From contig CDRNVI010000029.1 in the NCBI GenBank assembly GCA_977017575.1, forward strand, positions 558,001 through 622,000: 64,000 bases of DNA, given 5' to 3'. A program made the translations under genes and the position numbers. Positions 47,388 to 57,926 of this stretch are shown one piece after another (the first letter of the stretch is position 1; each line of letters begins with the position of its first letter). Source of the DNA: Paramoeba atlantica (lineage: Eukaryota > Discosea). A model generated the notes under the pieces. That model was not told the DNA's origin. It did not search any database and saw only the letters and a program-made list of their open reading frames with translations.

Positions 47388-47959
47388 GGTTACAAAGCAA
47401 ATAACCAAGATGGGGACAAATGTAACCCTCTGCTTCTTTATCGGCCTACTAGCCCTTTAGGCTGTTTGTGACCTTTTTGTTATATCTACGTTTATTTATT
47501 CAACAGTTTTTAATTTTTTAATTTCAAATCGCCAAATTTGTAGGTGTTACCAGGTTTGTCTTGTTAAAGCATATAAAATTTATCATTTTTTTCTCATATT
47601 CGTTTCTCCCTGCACTAATTTAAGCCTGTATTAAAGTCGCAAAAACATACAAGCAAGTATTATTACGTAAGATTGATGGAGGTTGTCTGCGTACTGTTAT
47701 TATGTTTTATTAATATACCGAAATGTGTACTAAATAGAGCGTCAGGGAAGAAGGGACACTTTTGCAGCATCTATGTTTCTTTTTGATTTTGAAAAAATCT
47801 AAAATATTTTTAAAATATTCGACGTTTTTTACATTTATTTTACCCTGAAGCGCATATTTCTTGAAGAGGAAGACGAGTTTAAACGGGGGGTATTAATATA
47901 ATGTTATGATTCTATACCTCATAGTCTCATAGCCTTTTGCAACTTTACTATCAGCTGAC
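47388..47959. other. Intergenic, 572 bp
   Basis: Very AT-rich with no supported gene or repeat. It ends with a pyrimidine-rich stretch and AG (ACTTTACTATCAG, AG at 47,953-47,954) six bases before the WDR33 ATG. Confidence 0.5.
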
Positions 47960-49540
47960 ATGAAGCATGACGTTTGGCAACCTTCCCTTAATGTAGAAAG
48001 TATTCCCAAAAAAGCCAAGTGGTCAGAGGGACCGCTGATTCGGGGGGGTGTTGCGTATAGTGATCTGCTCGACACCTACGACTTCCGTAAGGTCTACGGC
48101 GCTAAGAGCACCGATTATTTTGGAAATATTATTAACTACGTAACATCAAGAGCTTTTCGTTCCCAAGACGATATGAGCACCGTAGCACCCTATCCGAAAT
48201 ATGCGTCACATTTATTCCCCACATCGAAAACTATAGAAAACCCTTTGAGCGCTATATGTACCCAGTGGACAAATACAGTCTATAATCATGACTATAGACG
48301 TACAGATCCTGCGATAAGTGAACCTCGCACAAAGGGTTACTTTAGCAATATGATTTGGGTAAACGAAGGGCGTCGACTGATAGCATCTACCTCCACCGGA
48401 GAGTTTGCTTTATGGAATGGCCATAGCTATACAATAGAGGGAAGAACACTTTCTCACGAAGAAGCCCCATGTCGTTCTCTTGCTTACGCACCAATTAATG
48501 AGATCTTATTTAGTGCCGACGATTTAGGCGTTTTAAAAATTTGGAAATTGGACTTGAAATGTGTTGCAAAGCTTCAGGCGCATTCTGGTTGCGGTTGTAT
48601 GATTCGTGAGATCACTGTTTCTCCCTCGGAGATGAAATTCTTATCTGCAGGAAAGGATGGTACTGTTCGCGTGTGGGATACGGAGACGCAAACAATGATG
48701 AACAAATTTCAAGGGCATGGCAGTGACGTGACATCGTGCTCTTGGCATTCGGATATGGCTTTAATTGCAACAGCAAGTTTAGACAATAACATTCGTCTAT
48801 GGGATCCAAGAACACCTCGATCCGAATTGGCCATTATGCAGGGACATATGAGTGGTGTGGGCCGGGTGCGATTTAATCCAACATGCAAACATTGGTTGCT
48901 CTCGGCAAGTAAGGATAACACGATCCGATTGTGGGATATACGAAAGCTTGATACTGTTTCATTATTTCGTGGACATACGAAGGAGCCTACGGGCATTGAG
49001 TGGCATCCTCACCATAGCACACTTTTCACATCCGCCGGATTGGATGGTATTTTAGCGTTTTTTATTGTGAACTACGGGGGCGCTACTTTATACTACAAAG
49101 GTCGTGACGTACACAATCGCTGGATGGCAGCAATAAATCGCGCCCATGGGACATTTAGATCTTTGCCTACAGGGATTCAGAACGTAACATGGCATCCCTT
49201 GGGTCACGTAGTAGCGACCTGTTCATTCGACGGTCGACTTTGGACAAGAAACAAAGTTGGTTCCGAAATTGAGGTGAATTACAGCGAGAGTGAAGATTCT
49301 GCATACGACGTCATCACGACGCGACGAGAAACGCAAAGACATGACCCAGATGACACCAAACCGCAAACTTGTATCTATCATGACTCCAAGACGCTAGCCC
49401 AACCGGAAAGCTCCCAATGGGCGATCACCCAAAATCACGGTACTTTAAATGAAAAATCGTACCTCGACGATGAGTATGATGCTCCTTCAACACGCAGTGA
49501 CAATGAAGATGCCATTAACGCGACATTTACATTAGAATAG
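47960..49540 (+). CDS. WDR33: WDR33 / Pfs2-type polyadenylation factor
   Basis: A 526-residue WD40 protein. The N-terminal segment (RRTDPAISEPRTKGYFSNMI; NEGRRLIASTSTGEFALWNG) matches the WDR33/Pfs2/FY signature RRL.TG...GEF.LWNG. Seven WD repeats follow between about 135 and 430, with WD/WK/WN ends (LKIWKLD, VRVWDTE, IRLWDPR, IRLWDIR, and a final LWTRNK). WGHSDVTSC-type GH-WD spacing is clear. In the family this subunit recognises the AAUAAA signal within CPSF (WDR33-CPSF30) or the yeast CPF, in the nucleus. The C-terminal 90 residues are acidic and disordered. This protein lacks the long collagen-like tail of human WDR33 and is nearer Pfs2 in size. Confidence 0.87.
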   Translation: MKHDVWQPSLNVESIPKKAKWSEGPLIRGGVAYSDLLDTYDFRKVYGAKSTDYFGNIINYVTSRAFRSQDDMSTVAPYPKYASHLFPTSKTIENPLSAICTQWTNTVYNHDYRRTDPAISEPRTKGYFSNMIWVNEGRRLIASTSTGEFALWNGHSYTIEGRTLSHEEAPCRSLAYAPINEILFSADDLGVLKIWKLDLKCVAKLQAHSGCGCMIREITVSPSEMKFLSAGKDGTVRVWDTETQTMMNKFQGHGSDVTSCSWHSDMALIATASLDNNIRLWDPRTPRSELAIMQGHMSGVGRVRFNPTCKHWLLSASKDNTIRLWDIRKLDTVSLFRGHTKEPTGIEWHPHHSTLFTSAGLDGILAFFIVNYGGATLYYKGRDVHNRWMAAINRAHGTFRSLPTGIQNVTWHPLGHVVATCSFDGRLWTRNKVGSEIEVNYSESEDSAYDVITTRRETQRHDPDDTKPQTCIYHDSKTLAQPESSQWAITQNHGTLNEKSYLDDEYDAPSTRSDNEDAINATFTLE

Positions 49541-49714
49541 TTTAAATTATGCAAATCGTATGATACATTGTAAAAATCCTTTATATGGACGTTGGGTATC
49601 GAGATTTCTCCTTCCTCCGATTCATCGCAACAGAAGCGCACCACTAATTTGGGAACAGATTTCATATTTATTAGTTTGTGCATTGATTTCCGTTATTTTA
49701 TATTTTCTTCGCAC

Positions 49715-50548
49715 ATGAGAATTATTTTTGTATGTCTGTGTATCATAGGGTTTGACTCGTGCCATATTAGGGCATTGCACGGAGTTCGATTCGCGGATCA
49801 GGAGGCCGTTCCTGGAGTCCCGCTGAACGCTCATCAAATACTTCAAACAGGTACCACTTCCATCGGGTATTGGGTAGAGCGCTGCCTTTATACTCTGGAG
49901 TACTACTTAGGAGGGATGATCGGAGGAAATCCTTCACCGATGTTGGATACAAATTCTGATTCACTCGGAGGCGTTGTACAAGAAACATTGCGTGCTGCAC
50001 TGAGCTCGCGATATTGTTTTACAGTGTCGTGGAATGAAACATATTTCGGATTTTGGACATTGACGCAGCGCCGCTCGTTTCCATGTGCCACATCATGCGA
50101 ATCAAAGAACTCATCGCACGCACAGACATGTTCCGGGGTGGATTTCAATTACCGTCTCAGGACAAGGCGGCAAGCAAAGCCTCCATATCGTCCATGGTAC
50201 ACGCAACTGTTTGCCCGAAGTCATGGGCTACCAGATTTAAAGGATGAATGGCCTTGTGAACCTTGCAAGCCACAAATTTACAACATTCCTGGTTTTTCTC
50301 AGAAGTGCGCAAAAGTTCAAATTGGCGATGCTCATGCGGAATTTGAGTGTGATGAGCCCACCATGTGCGATTACGATCCGAACTGGGGCTTGGAACCTAG
50401 ATGTTCATTTTGGCGCAACCGTGCGCGGCATGGTCTACTCTGGGGAGGTCCTACTCAATGTGCACAATGTGGTAAACAATACTACGCTTCCGATGGTCAC
50501 CTTGAGACATCTGCTCGAAAACAAATAGAGCAGCTGTTCGATCAGTAG
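49715..50548 (+). CDS. Secreted or membrane-lumenal Cys-rich protein, unknown
   Basis: The ATG at 49715 gives MRIIFVCLCIIGFDSCHIRA, a credible signal peptide; an ATG 41 codons upstream would bury it. The mature 255 residues contain about 18 Cys including CATSCESKNSSHAQTC, CEPCKPQIYN, CAKVQIG, CDEPTMCDYDPNW and CAQCGKQYY, plus N-glycosylation sites (NETY; NSS). The mixture of paired Cys suggests disulfides in the secretory pathway, with a C-terminal CAQC that could alternatively bind zinc. Not recognised. Follows WDR33 by 174 bp on the same strand. Confidence 0.6.
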   Translation: MRIIFVCLCIIGFDSCHIRALHGVRFADQEAVPGVPLNAHQILQTGTTSIGYWVERCLYTLEYYLGGMIGGNPSPMLDTNSDSLGGVVQETLRAALSSRYCFTVSWNETYFGFWTLTQRRSFPCATSCESKNSSHAQTCSGVDFNYRLRTRRQAKPPYRPWYTQLFARSHGLPDLKDEWPCEPCKPQIYNIPGFSQKCAKVQIGDAHAEFECDEPTMCDYDPNWGLEPRCSFWRNRARHGLLWGGPTQCAQCGKQYYASDGHLETSARKQIEQLFDQ

Positions 50549-52932
50549 TCGCATATTACTTTTTTCTCCTGCAGACACAATCAAAAACATTACCTTCCTT
50601 TCGCTCTTTGTATTTGTTATGAGTATTTGCATTTTTTTATAGTTCTACATGTATGTGTTCTCTATTCTTCCTGCTGCGCCTTACGAAATATGTAAGTCTA
50701 TAATATAAACATTGATCGCGTCACACTGAAAAATCGAAATGAAACAGGTGTCGTAGAATATTCGGGTATTCGAAATATTTACAGGGCTGAAACCTGAAGG
50801 ACTGTCACGTAACAGGTGGGATCGTGTGGGATGAGTGATTCAATCACATTTGATACTAATACTTTTGCTAATGCTACTCTTTTGGTCTTTGATTCCTTGA
50901 TCATTTCTTCATCAATCTATTCAGAATAAAATATTCAGAGGAAATTTTTTGAGCATACATTTCTTTTTTCTTTTATCAAAACTAATGGAAGGCTATATTA
51001 CTCTAGATGACTCAGTGTATATGGAAGGCCTTTTCGTCTCCAGTGACTCGGAAGCCTATGATTGTCTAGTTCGTGGGTCGAACGTTCGGTGGAGTTGAAA
51101 CAATATTGCCGTATTTTTGTCAAAAAACTAATTATTCCATCGGAATGTTGTAAGAATCATCAACGAAGATACAATAAAGTGCAAAGGATGGAACGCACAA
51201 ATGGCTTGGGTCCGCCTTGCGACCCCAAAAGACGGTTACAGTATTTCACTCCGCGCGAAGTGAGGCAGAGGGAGACCTTACCCTCCCTATTACGGCCGAA
51301 ATTTGGTTCCTGGCTCCATTTTTTTGACGGATAAAATCAGGCGGGGCGTTGCCTGACGACCTGACCTATTCCGGTTCATAGCTAGTGGGACATACGTAAA
51401 ATACTACAAGCCATGTGATACCTCGGGGGTAGGTACGGAGCCCGAGACAATGCCATAGAAAAACCATTTAACTCATATGTCTTGCCTTGACAAGCAACGT
51501 AGAAAAGATTTCGGACAATCAGTACCTAAATTGCGCAAAAAGAATCTAAACTTCTTTCTGCCTCACATACTTTACTCTCCGTGGGAATTTCTTTTGCCGC
51601 CCCCATCTTGTCAAGAGCGTGCTTTCGTTCTTGCAAGATGCATGCTGTTCAAAGTACAATCATTACAGGGGTCCGAATAACTACAAAACTTTATTATAGG
51701 TACTTTAAAGTAACTATATCTATTTTTCCCTACCTTTATCTACCTTTATTTTTTTGTCAATGGTTTGCACTGTAATCGTAGAAATTTTGTAGAAATTTTT
51801 CAATGCCTAATCGCTCGGATTGATACAGAAAGTCGAGCTAAATTTGTCCAGTCTTTTTAGTAAAATTACTTTTTTAGGATCTTCGTTAAACGCGGTGGTT
51901 GTTTTCAACTTAGAAGTCACACATGCTGTGCGCTTCCCGTTGAAAACTACCACCGCGTTTAACGAAGAGCCTAAAAAAGAAAAATCTCCAAAAGATCATG
52001 AATAATCTACTTTTTTGGGGGAAAAAGTTCGATTTTTCGGCAAAAATTGCGAAATTTTACACCGAATTTGGGCTGTTTTGTATACCTTACCAGTAGGGGC
52101 AGGAGTCGAATTTGTCGACAAAAACGTCGTAGAATGGTATCTGAGGTCCGAAATTCTCCAAATACGGTTTAGGAGTCGATTTTGGAAGAAGAATATTTTT
52201 CCTTTTTTTTGGGTCAAAAATTTTTTCCGCAGGCGTTGCCGCATCGTTATTGAGCGAAACGGATCTTCTTGTGGGTATTGAGGGTAATTTTTGACCATTT
52301 TTTACAGTTTTTCAACTTTGCAAATCGTGTTTTTGACCCTTCCATCAAATGGGGGTACCCCCCTAACCCCCGCAAACTGCGTATCCTAAAACATACAACT
52401 CTGCGAGAGCTCTCGAATGCGCTATTATTTCCCAATATCGGACAAATTTTACGAATTTTAGACCCCTCCCCATCATGGGATTTTCACCCCTGTATGTACA
52501 TCTACACATACTCTGTAAGTGTACAGTGTATATCAGCAGGGGATATTCTAAACCACAGTCCGAGTTAGCATTCCTGTAGCTAGATAACATTCCGGGGGGG
52601 AATGTTATTATGTCCCATTGCTCCCCCCGAAAAACCCCCGTGCCCCCCCGTGGCTTACAGGTTCACCCACTCCACCGACGAAGAGCCACCACGGGAGATT
52701 CTCAACTCTGCTCCCCTACAGGGTCCTCCAGGTTTTCGGTACGCATGTACGCTACGTAGTACTTTAAGAAAGTTCAAGAACTCCAAGAAAGTGAAGCAAA
52801 AGAAGTCGAAGCAATGGGCGAAGAGGAAGATACTGAATAAATGAAGTTATTTTTCCTTTCAACAAAATAACTCAAAAAATTATCTTGAAAATTTGACAAT
52901 CCTGTAGCTACTTAACCTTCCCCCCCGGAATG
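50549..52932. other. Intergenic, 2.4 kb, repeat remnants
   Basis: No supported gene. At about 50,983-51,095 a short acidic frame (MEGYITLDDSVYMEGLFVSS) resembles in style the acidic frames at 55.1 and 56.6 kb. A complete palindrome of the GTTAAACGCGGTGG family is at 51,867-51,986. Positions 52,590-52,640 and 52,910-52,935 share TCCTGTAGCTA.. and CCCCCCGGAATGTTA/ACATTCCGGGGGGGAATGTT, an inverted pair about 300 bp apart. Confidence 0.5.
51867..51986. repeat. Near-perfect palindromic element, GTTAAACGCGGTGG family (complete copy)
   Basis: Left arm CTTCGTTAAACGCGGTGG, TTGTTTTCAAC, TTAGAAG; right arm CTTCCCGTTGAAAAC, TACCACCGCGTTTAACGAAG. Extended arms continue outward (TTTTTTAGG / CCTAAAAAAG). 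Total about 105-120 bp with a short loop. Related copies are at 53,571-53,650, 63,779-63,898 and, as one arm, 31,336-31,374. No ORF. Confidence 0.85.
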
Positions 52933-53571
52933 TTAAACCGGACTGGTGCATAGGTATCTGCAGGGGAAATGAAAGCTTGGCGCGAATTGAACATGACATG
53001 TCATGTATGACAGGATAGACAGCATTGAATCACACTTCATGACCACAACAGGAATCCATAGATAGTGGCGGGCAACAACGAACAGGCTAGGAGATAAAAT
53101 TTTCCCAGTACTGCACCACCATTGATATTCATATTCATAGACCGTGGAATCCCACCCATAGTCATCACAATCAGTGCTTCCTTCAACTTCGGTGATTGAA
53201 AAAATCGGATGCTCCGAGGCTTGGTCGTCAAAAAGGTTATTCGCGGCGGCGACTGAAATGGGCTCCTGTTGACATGGCCGGCCGAACCGAACAATCCAAC
53301 TTGGTCGAAACCACATTACTTGTTTCCAGAGACGCATATTATGATTCTTATCTAGTCTTTTCTTGTGGTGCAAAAGGGATGATCGTAGTCCTTGTGGTGC
53401 TCCTGTACCTTCCGAAATTTCGTATAGATGCTCCAACATTTGGCGAACGTGTGTTGCCATCGGAGTATCTTTGCTTTTACTAAATTCCTTGAGTGCCGCA
53501 TGTAGTTCACTGCATTCGCTCAAAAAAGATTCACACTGCTTCTTAAAGCATTGTGAGCCAAATTTAGTCAA
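52933..53571 (-). CDS. Unknown minus-strand ORF
   Basis: A 212-codon frame open up to the neighbouring palindrome (no ATG near the start). It is hydrophilic at the N-terminal side (CESFLSECSELHAALKEFSK; HVRQMLEHLYEISEGTG) and hydrophobic near the end. The central segment SWIVRFGRPCQQEPISVAAA has no match. Position beside palindromes and duplicated segments suggests an element or a decayed gene rather than a working host gene. Confidence 0.3.
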   Translation of the reverse strand: MTKFGSQCFKKQCESFLSECSELHAALKEFSKSKDTPMATHVRQMLEHLYEISEGTGAPQGLRSSLLHHKKRLDKNHNMRLWKQVMWFRPSWIVRFGRPCQQEPISVAAANNLFDDQASEHPIFSITEVEGSTDCDDYGWDSTVYEYEYQWWCSTGKILSPSLFVVARHYLWIPVVVMKCDSMLSILSYMTCHVQFAPSFHFPCRYLCTSPV

Positions 53572-53650
53572 GTTAGAAGTCGCTCATGCTGCGCGCTTCT
53601 AAGTTGAAAACTACCACCGCGTTTAACGAAGAGCCTAAAAAAGAAAAATC
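53571..53650. repeat. Palindromic element, GTTAAACGCGGTGG family (left arm truncated)
   Basis: Loop side AAGTTAGAAGTCGCTCATGC / GCGCGCTTCTAAGTT, then the full right arm GAAAACTACCACCGCGTTTA ending CGAAGAGCCTAAAAAAGAAA. The left outer arm is missing and replaced by the frame at 52,933-53,571. Confidence 0.8.
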
Positions 53651-53675
53651 GCCAGAAAATCCTTTAACGTAGGTG

Positions 53676-53927
53676 ACGATCGCAGGACGGGAAATGCGTT
53701 TCTGAGTGAACGAAGGGCTCCGGGTCGCCCCGGCTGGCCGCTGGCTCCCTCAGGAGGTTGTGCCTCCTTTGCGAACTTGCCACCCTCCTTCAAGGGTGAC
53801 ACGCCAGGCCCTTCACAGACGGTGGGGGGTACGAGAACCGAACACGCCTACCAGTTTCCGCTTGTCCAAGGGGGTGCCGACGTGTTTAACATTGTTTGAC
53901 GCCCACGACGGGTACGGGAAGATGCCT
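53676..53927. repeat. Segment duplicated inside the Mutator-like element at 55.7 kb
   Basis: Shares with 55,700-55,934 the blocks ATCGCAGGACGG, AAATGCGTTTCTGAGTGAA, CCCCGGCTGGCCGCTGGCTC, CACCCTCCTTCAAGGGTGAC, GCCCTTCACAGACGGTGGGG and GCCGACGTGTTTAAC, in the same order and orientation with small indels. CCTTCAAGGGTG is itself a small hairpin. GC-rich relative to flanks. Origin not identified. Confidence 0.75.
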
Positions 53928-53973
53928 AGGTCAGGGGTGATATACAGCAGAGTATAGAACCAATCCCCAGCAT

Positions 53974-54014
53974 AGAAGAAGAAGAAGACGAAGAAGAAGA
54001 AGAAGAAGAAGACA
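53974..54014. repeat. (GAA)n microsatellite
   Basis: About 13 imperfect AAG/GAA units with one GACGAA interruption. Confidence 0.9.
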
Positions 54015-54215
54015 CGGAGGGCTGTGCAGCGCCAAACGTTAGGGTAGCGTCTCAGGTCACCGACCTTCATTATCTTGCAACCCCTTTCTCAGACTGCACT
54101 CGACGCCTTCCGGCCCGAGCACGACTACCCAACCGTAGCTGCCAGGACGGGCGTCCACCCCGTTGCATCGTGTAGGCTGTGTCTCAAGCCTCCTTTGCGT
54201 AAGCCTCCTTTGCGT

Positions 54216-54290
54216 ATTTACCCACATGTGGGTAAATGCGGGTAATTTACCCGTTTGAGTTACCCGTTTAACCGCATTTACCCGCCATTC
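54216..54290. repeat. Perfect 22-bp palindrome and related TTTACCCG inverted repeats
   Basis: ATTTACCCACA/TGTGGGTAAAT at 54,216-54,237 is a perfect palindrome. It is followed by GCGGGTAA/TTTACCCG, GAGTTACCCGTTTAAC and GCATTTACCCGC, giving several alternative hairpins. Confidence 0.8.
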
Positions 54291-54720
54291 TTCAATTGTT
54301 ATTAACTTTAGTAGGAACTCAAGTTGCAATACCTAGTCGAAGAGCTACCGTGTCAGACACTCCAATGGGGATATTTCTGTCCTATATTCGCTTTAGTAGG
54401 CCCTCGCATTGTTTCTAGCCACATGATCGACTAAACTTCCATCAGTGATCATGAATGGATTAAAAGCTTCAACAAACGTTGCTCACCAAGATTGGCCTGC
54501 AGAGTACAGATTAGGTGCTGTGCCATAGTTTTTCCATCGATTGCTCGATGTCTCGGTGAATAGATGGGAGGTAGTAAGTATTACTGCGGGCCAACGCACA
54601 TCACTGACAATAAAATTAGAGGCTGTGGGTATGATCTCGCGTGGTCTCACGTGATCTCGTTTTGAGATCGTCCAACCACCTTCCCGAGCCAAATCTGCTC
54701 TCGAGAGATCTACACCCCCG

Positions 54721-54813
54721 TCCCAGAATATAGTTAGTAATATAGTTAGTAACATATATGTGTAGTTAGTACTATATGTATAGTTAGTAGTCCCAGAATA
54801 TAGTTAGTAACAT
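54721..54813. repeat. TAGTTAGTA tandem repeats with 20-bp duplication
   Basis: TCCCAGAATATAGTTAGTAA at 54,721-54,740 recurs at 54,791-54,810; TAGTTAGTA occurs six times between. The rest of 53,928-55,305 contains no supported gene; an acidic frame near 55,130-55,250 (MTDSTFKLSDSESDDAE...) is short and stops at 55,231. Confidence 0.7.
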
Positions 54814-55305
54814 TTAGAGAACGCCAAAAGAGCTTTTCGTTTTCTGTTTTTTGTGGATTATGTATGACGTCGTCGTGACTAGCTTAAAATTGTTATTAGC
54901 TCGTGTTTCTTTTTTCCTACAATATGATCTTAAATTTTATTACCTACATGCCGCCGTACTGCTTAATTTTTTGGTCGGAGAATCAAGTACCCGGATTTTT
55001 TTCTTTCTTTCGGGTTCTTTGACTTTAATCGCTTCATATTTACAGCTTTGATATTTGTAATTTCACGAATTAGACTATTCACGCGTATCCCTATAGTCTG
55101 CCTATACTCCTTTATTTTTTCTGATTTTTTATGACTGATTCCACGTTCAAACTTTCGGATAGCGAATCAGACGATGCAGAAGTGATCACTTGCGAAACAG
55201 TCTCACTTTCTGAAACATCGAGTTCCGATTAGTATGACACCTCAGACATAACTACTCCCCCTCTCATTAATAATTATAAACCTCCAAAAATCATTAAAGG
55301 GATTG

Positions 55306-56317
55306 GGGCGGTAGGGACAAATAGGATAGGGACGAAAAATTGATTTTTTTCGAAATTGCTCACAATAATTTTTTAAACGTTTTCAAATCATTTTCGTATT
55401 CATGCAGCCATTTTCAGCGTCTCTGAGCACATAATTTTATTAACTTGTCGCACCATACTTCTTTAGTAACATGGCATAGTATTTCACTCTATCGAAACTT
55501 TTCCCATGGGTAGATCACACAGAAATCCAACACTCTGGTCGAGAGTGCAATAAGTCAGCGCGGCGAGACGTTCTCGTGGGCGCTTGAGCTCCCCTGACGA
55601 TTGCTTGGGAATGATCGGTTACTATGTTTCTTCCCGGCGATCTGAAGGAAGTTTCGACGCTTTGATCCACATGAAATCAACATTTTCTTACCTGACAAAC
55701 GCAGATGCCTATCGCAGGACGGCAAATGCGTTTCTGAGTGAATGAAGGGCACCGGGCCGCCCCGGCTGGCCGCTGGCTCCCTCAGGATGTTCCCCCTTTG
55801 GGAAGTTGCCACCCTCCTTCAAGGGTGACACAATAGGCCCTTCACAGACGGTGGGGGGTGCGAGGTCCGAACGCCTCTACCAGTTTCTGCCGACGTGTTT
55901 AACTTTGTTTGACGACCACATCGGGTACGGGAGTTGGTTCCATGCGGGGGGGGTCCGAGTCGGTCCCCCAGACCTCAGACCTAATCGGAGGGTCTGTGTG
56001 GATCACTAACCATTGTTCTTCCTCGTGGATAGCTGACTGGTCGAATTTCTCGGAGTGTTAGACCGCCCACTATTACCGTAAGTCCCGTAAGAGAGATTGG
56101 GCCTCAGTAAGCGAGATTTGGTTCGAGGGGCTGAGCGGGTGGCTGGATGGGGGATCGTGGCTGGGATAGGTGACGGTAGCTGTGCGGGCGGTGATGTCTC
56201 TTTTAAACGCTTAAAATGGGTGTATGAACCTGCAAATGCCATAAAAACATTTAAAAGGACTTTTGAATCATTTTCGAAAAAAATCAATTTTTCGTCAAAT
56301 ATTTGTCCCTACCGTCC
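55306..56317. mobile_element. Mutator-like (MULE) non-autonomous element, 1,012 bp, with 9-bp target duplication
   Basis: A perfect 9-bp direct repeat AAGGGATTG flanks it (55,297-55,305 and 56,318-56,326). The termini are inverted: GGGCGGTAGGGACAAATA on the left and GGACGGTAGGGACAAATA on the reverse-complemented right. Similarity extends about 150 bp inward (GACGAAAAATTGATTTTTTT; CATTTT.AGCG). Long inverted ends with 9-bp duplication are the hallmark of Mutator-like transposons. No transposase is inside. The middle contains the GC-rich segment also found at 53,676-53,927, so the element may have captured it. Outside the element an inverted CATTAATAATTATAAACC pair adds further symmetry. Confidence 0.8.
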
Positions 56318-56611
56318 AAGGGATTGTTTATAGAAATTTAATGAGATTATATAATTCTGTAATGAGATTATATAATTCTGAGTCTCACTTTTATAATTAT
56401 AAAGCTCAAATTCTTCATTTTTTATCTAGAAAGACACCTGTACCACATACTTCGCACAAATAAATGCTTCCAAGTTGAACGAAGTGTCTCGAAAATCAAG
56501 AATTTGAGGTCCATAATAAGAAAAAATCAGTTATCAAATCTCATTAATAATTATAAACCATAATTATAATTATAAACTAAAAAGGTTTATAGATTATAAT
56601 TATAATTATTA

Positions 56612-57670
56612 ATGAGGGGTAGTACTGTGTCTGAAGGAAATGATTCTGATTGGGATCCGGACGATGATCTCTCGAGTTCTTCTATTTGTGATACTGAGGA
56701 ATGGAGCGATAAGGAGACTCTCGAAGCATTCAGCGAACTTCGAGGTGTGTCTGAAAGTTCCAAACAAGAACACATCATAAAACATTTTACTGATTCTACT
56801 GTCGGATTTGATGACCATACCATAGCGATACCATAGCGATGAGGAGACGGAGCTACCCTATAGATACCCTATAGATACCCTATAGATGACCATACCATAG
56901 CGATACCATAGCGATGAGGAGACGGAGCTACCCGATTCCACTGTTTTATATGAAGGACAGCTGTTAAACATAATGGAAGAAAGAGTTTCAAGTTCCTGTG
57001 TGGAGGAGATCACTGAAGAAACCATCCCCCGAATAGAGGTACCCATTGTCACGGAGTCATGCAACCGAGAAATCAGTGATACTATATACACTGTACTATA
57101 TCAGTGATACTATATACTATATTCCGGATACCTGTATGGAGGAATACGAAGCAAAACTTAGGTCCCTCCAAAAAGCTTTGTCCTCTAAGGCGAGGACTAT
57201 ACTCGTACTCCGCAGAAAATTATATTCTTCGAGGTCAGAAATTGTAAGACTGAAACAAAAATTGGACGAAAAGGGAAATCTTCTTAATGATGCAAAATTT
57301 AGAGAAAGAGAACTTACCATCGAGCTTGACATGGTTAAAAATGAGCTCCAAGAGTCAAACGAAAGGTGCGAGTACTACAAAAAACAGTGAAGTCCTAAAG
57401 ATCAACGAAAACAAGCTGCTGGCGTCGATGTCCCGCCTCAGAAAAGAGAATTATTTTTCTACAAACCTCGCCTCCGTGCAGAAGAACAAAAGATCGGGGC
57501 GCCCAATGAAGAGACGTACTATAAATCGGAAAGGGCTCCCTCGAATATGGTACGGAAAGGATGGGTTGAGGGAAAAGGGCATTACTACCTTAATGCTGCG
57601 AGAGGACGACGTGTCTGGAGGAGCGTTTCTTCAAAATCTTGTTTTCACGGACGAAGTAAACATTCATAGC
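56612..57670 (+). pseudogene. Decayed ORF: acidic N-terminus and coiled coil, with internal duplication
   Basis: Plus-strand frames read in order: acidic MRGSTVSEGNDSDWDPDDDL... (56,612-56,836); after a short duplication, LPDSTVLYEGQLLNIMEERV (56,930-); then a coiled coil EEYEAKLRSLQKALSSKART...DMVKNELQESNERCEYYKKQ (57,138-57,390); then, in another frame, a basic tail. Frames are separated by stops at 56,836, about 57,110 and 57,390. A 47-bp segment at 56,811-56,857 is repeated at 56,885-56,932 with three TATAGATACCC units between. Not recognised; possibly an element ORF or dead gene. Confidence 0.4.
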
Positions 57671-57926
57671 GTGATCTCATGTGATCTCGCGTGATTTCAC
57701 GTGATCTCTTCTTGGGCCTCACCCGCATCCAGATTTGGCCCGATTGATGCCAGCATCGACTGCGATCCCGTACACCATGTGCGAATCTACATACTGTACA
57801 TGTCCGTGCGGAGTTTCCCCCAAACCTCGTTCGATAGAATAGTCCCGTTTTCGTGTCATGTTTTCAGATTTTTTTGTGGAATTGCCTTTCTAATGGAGGT
57901 ACTTCGCTCGCAGGTATCGGGCGTAG

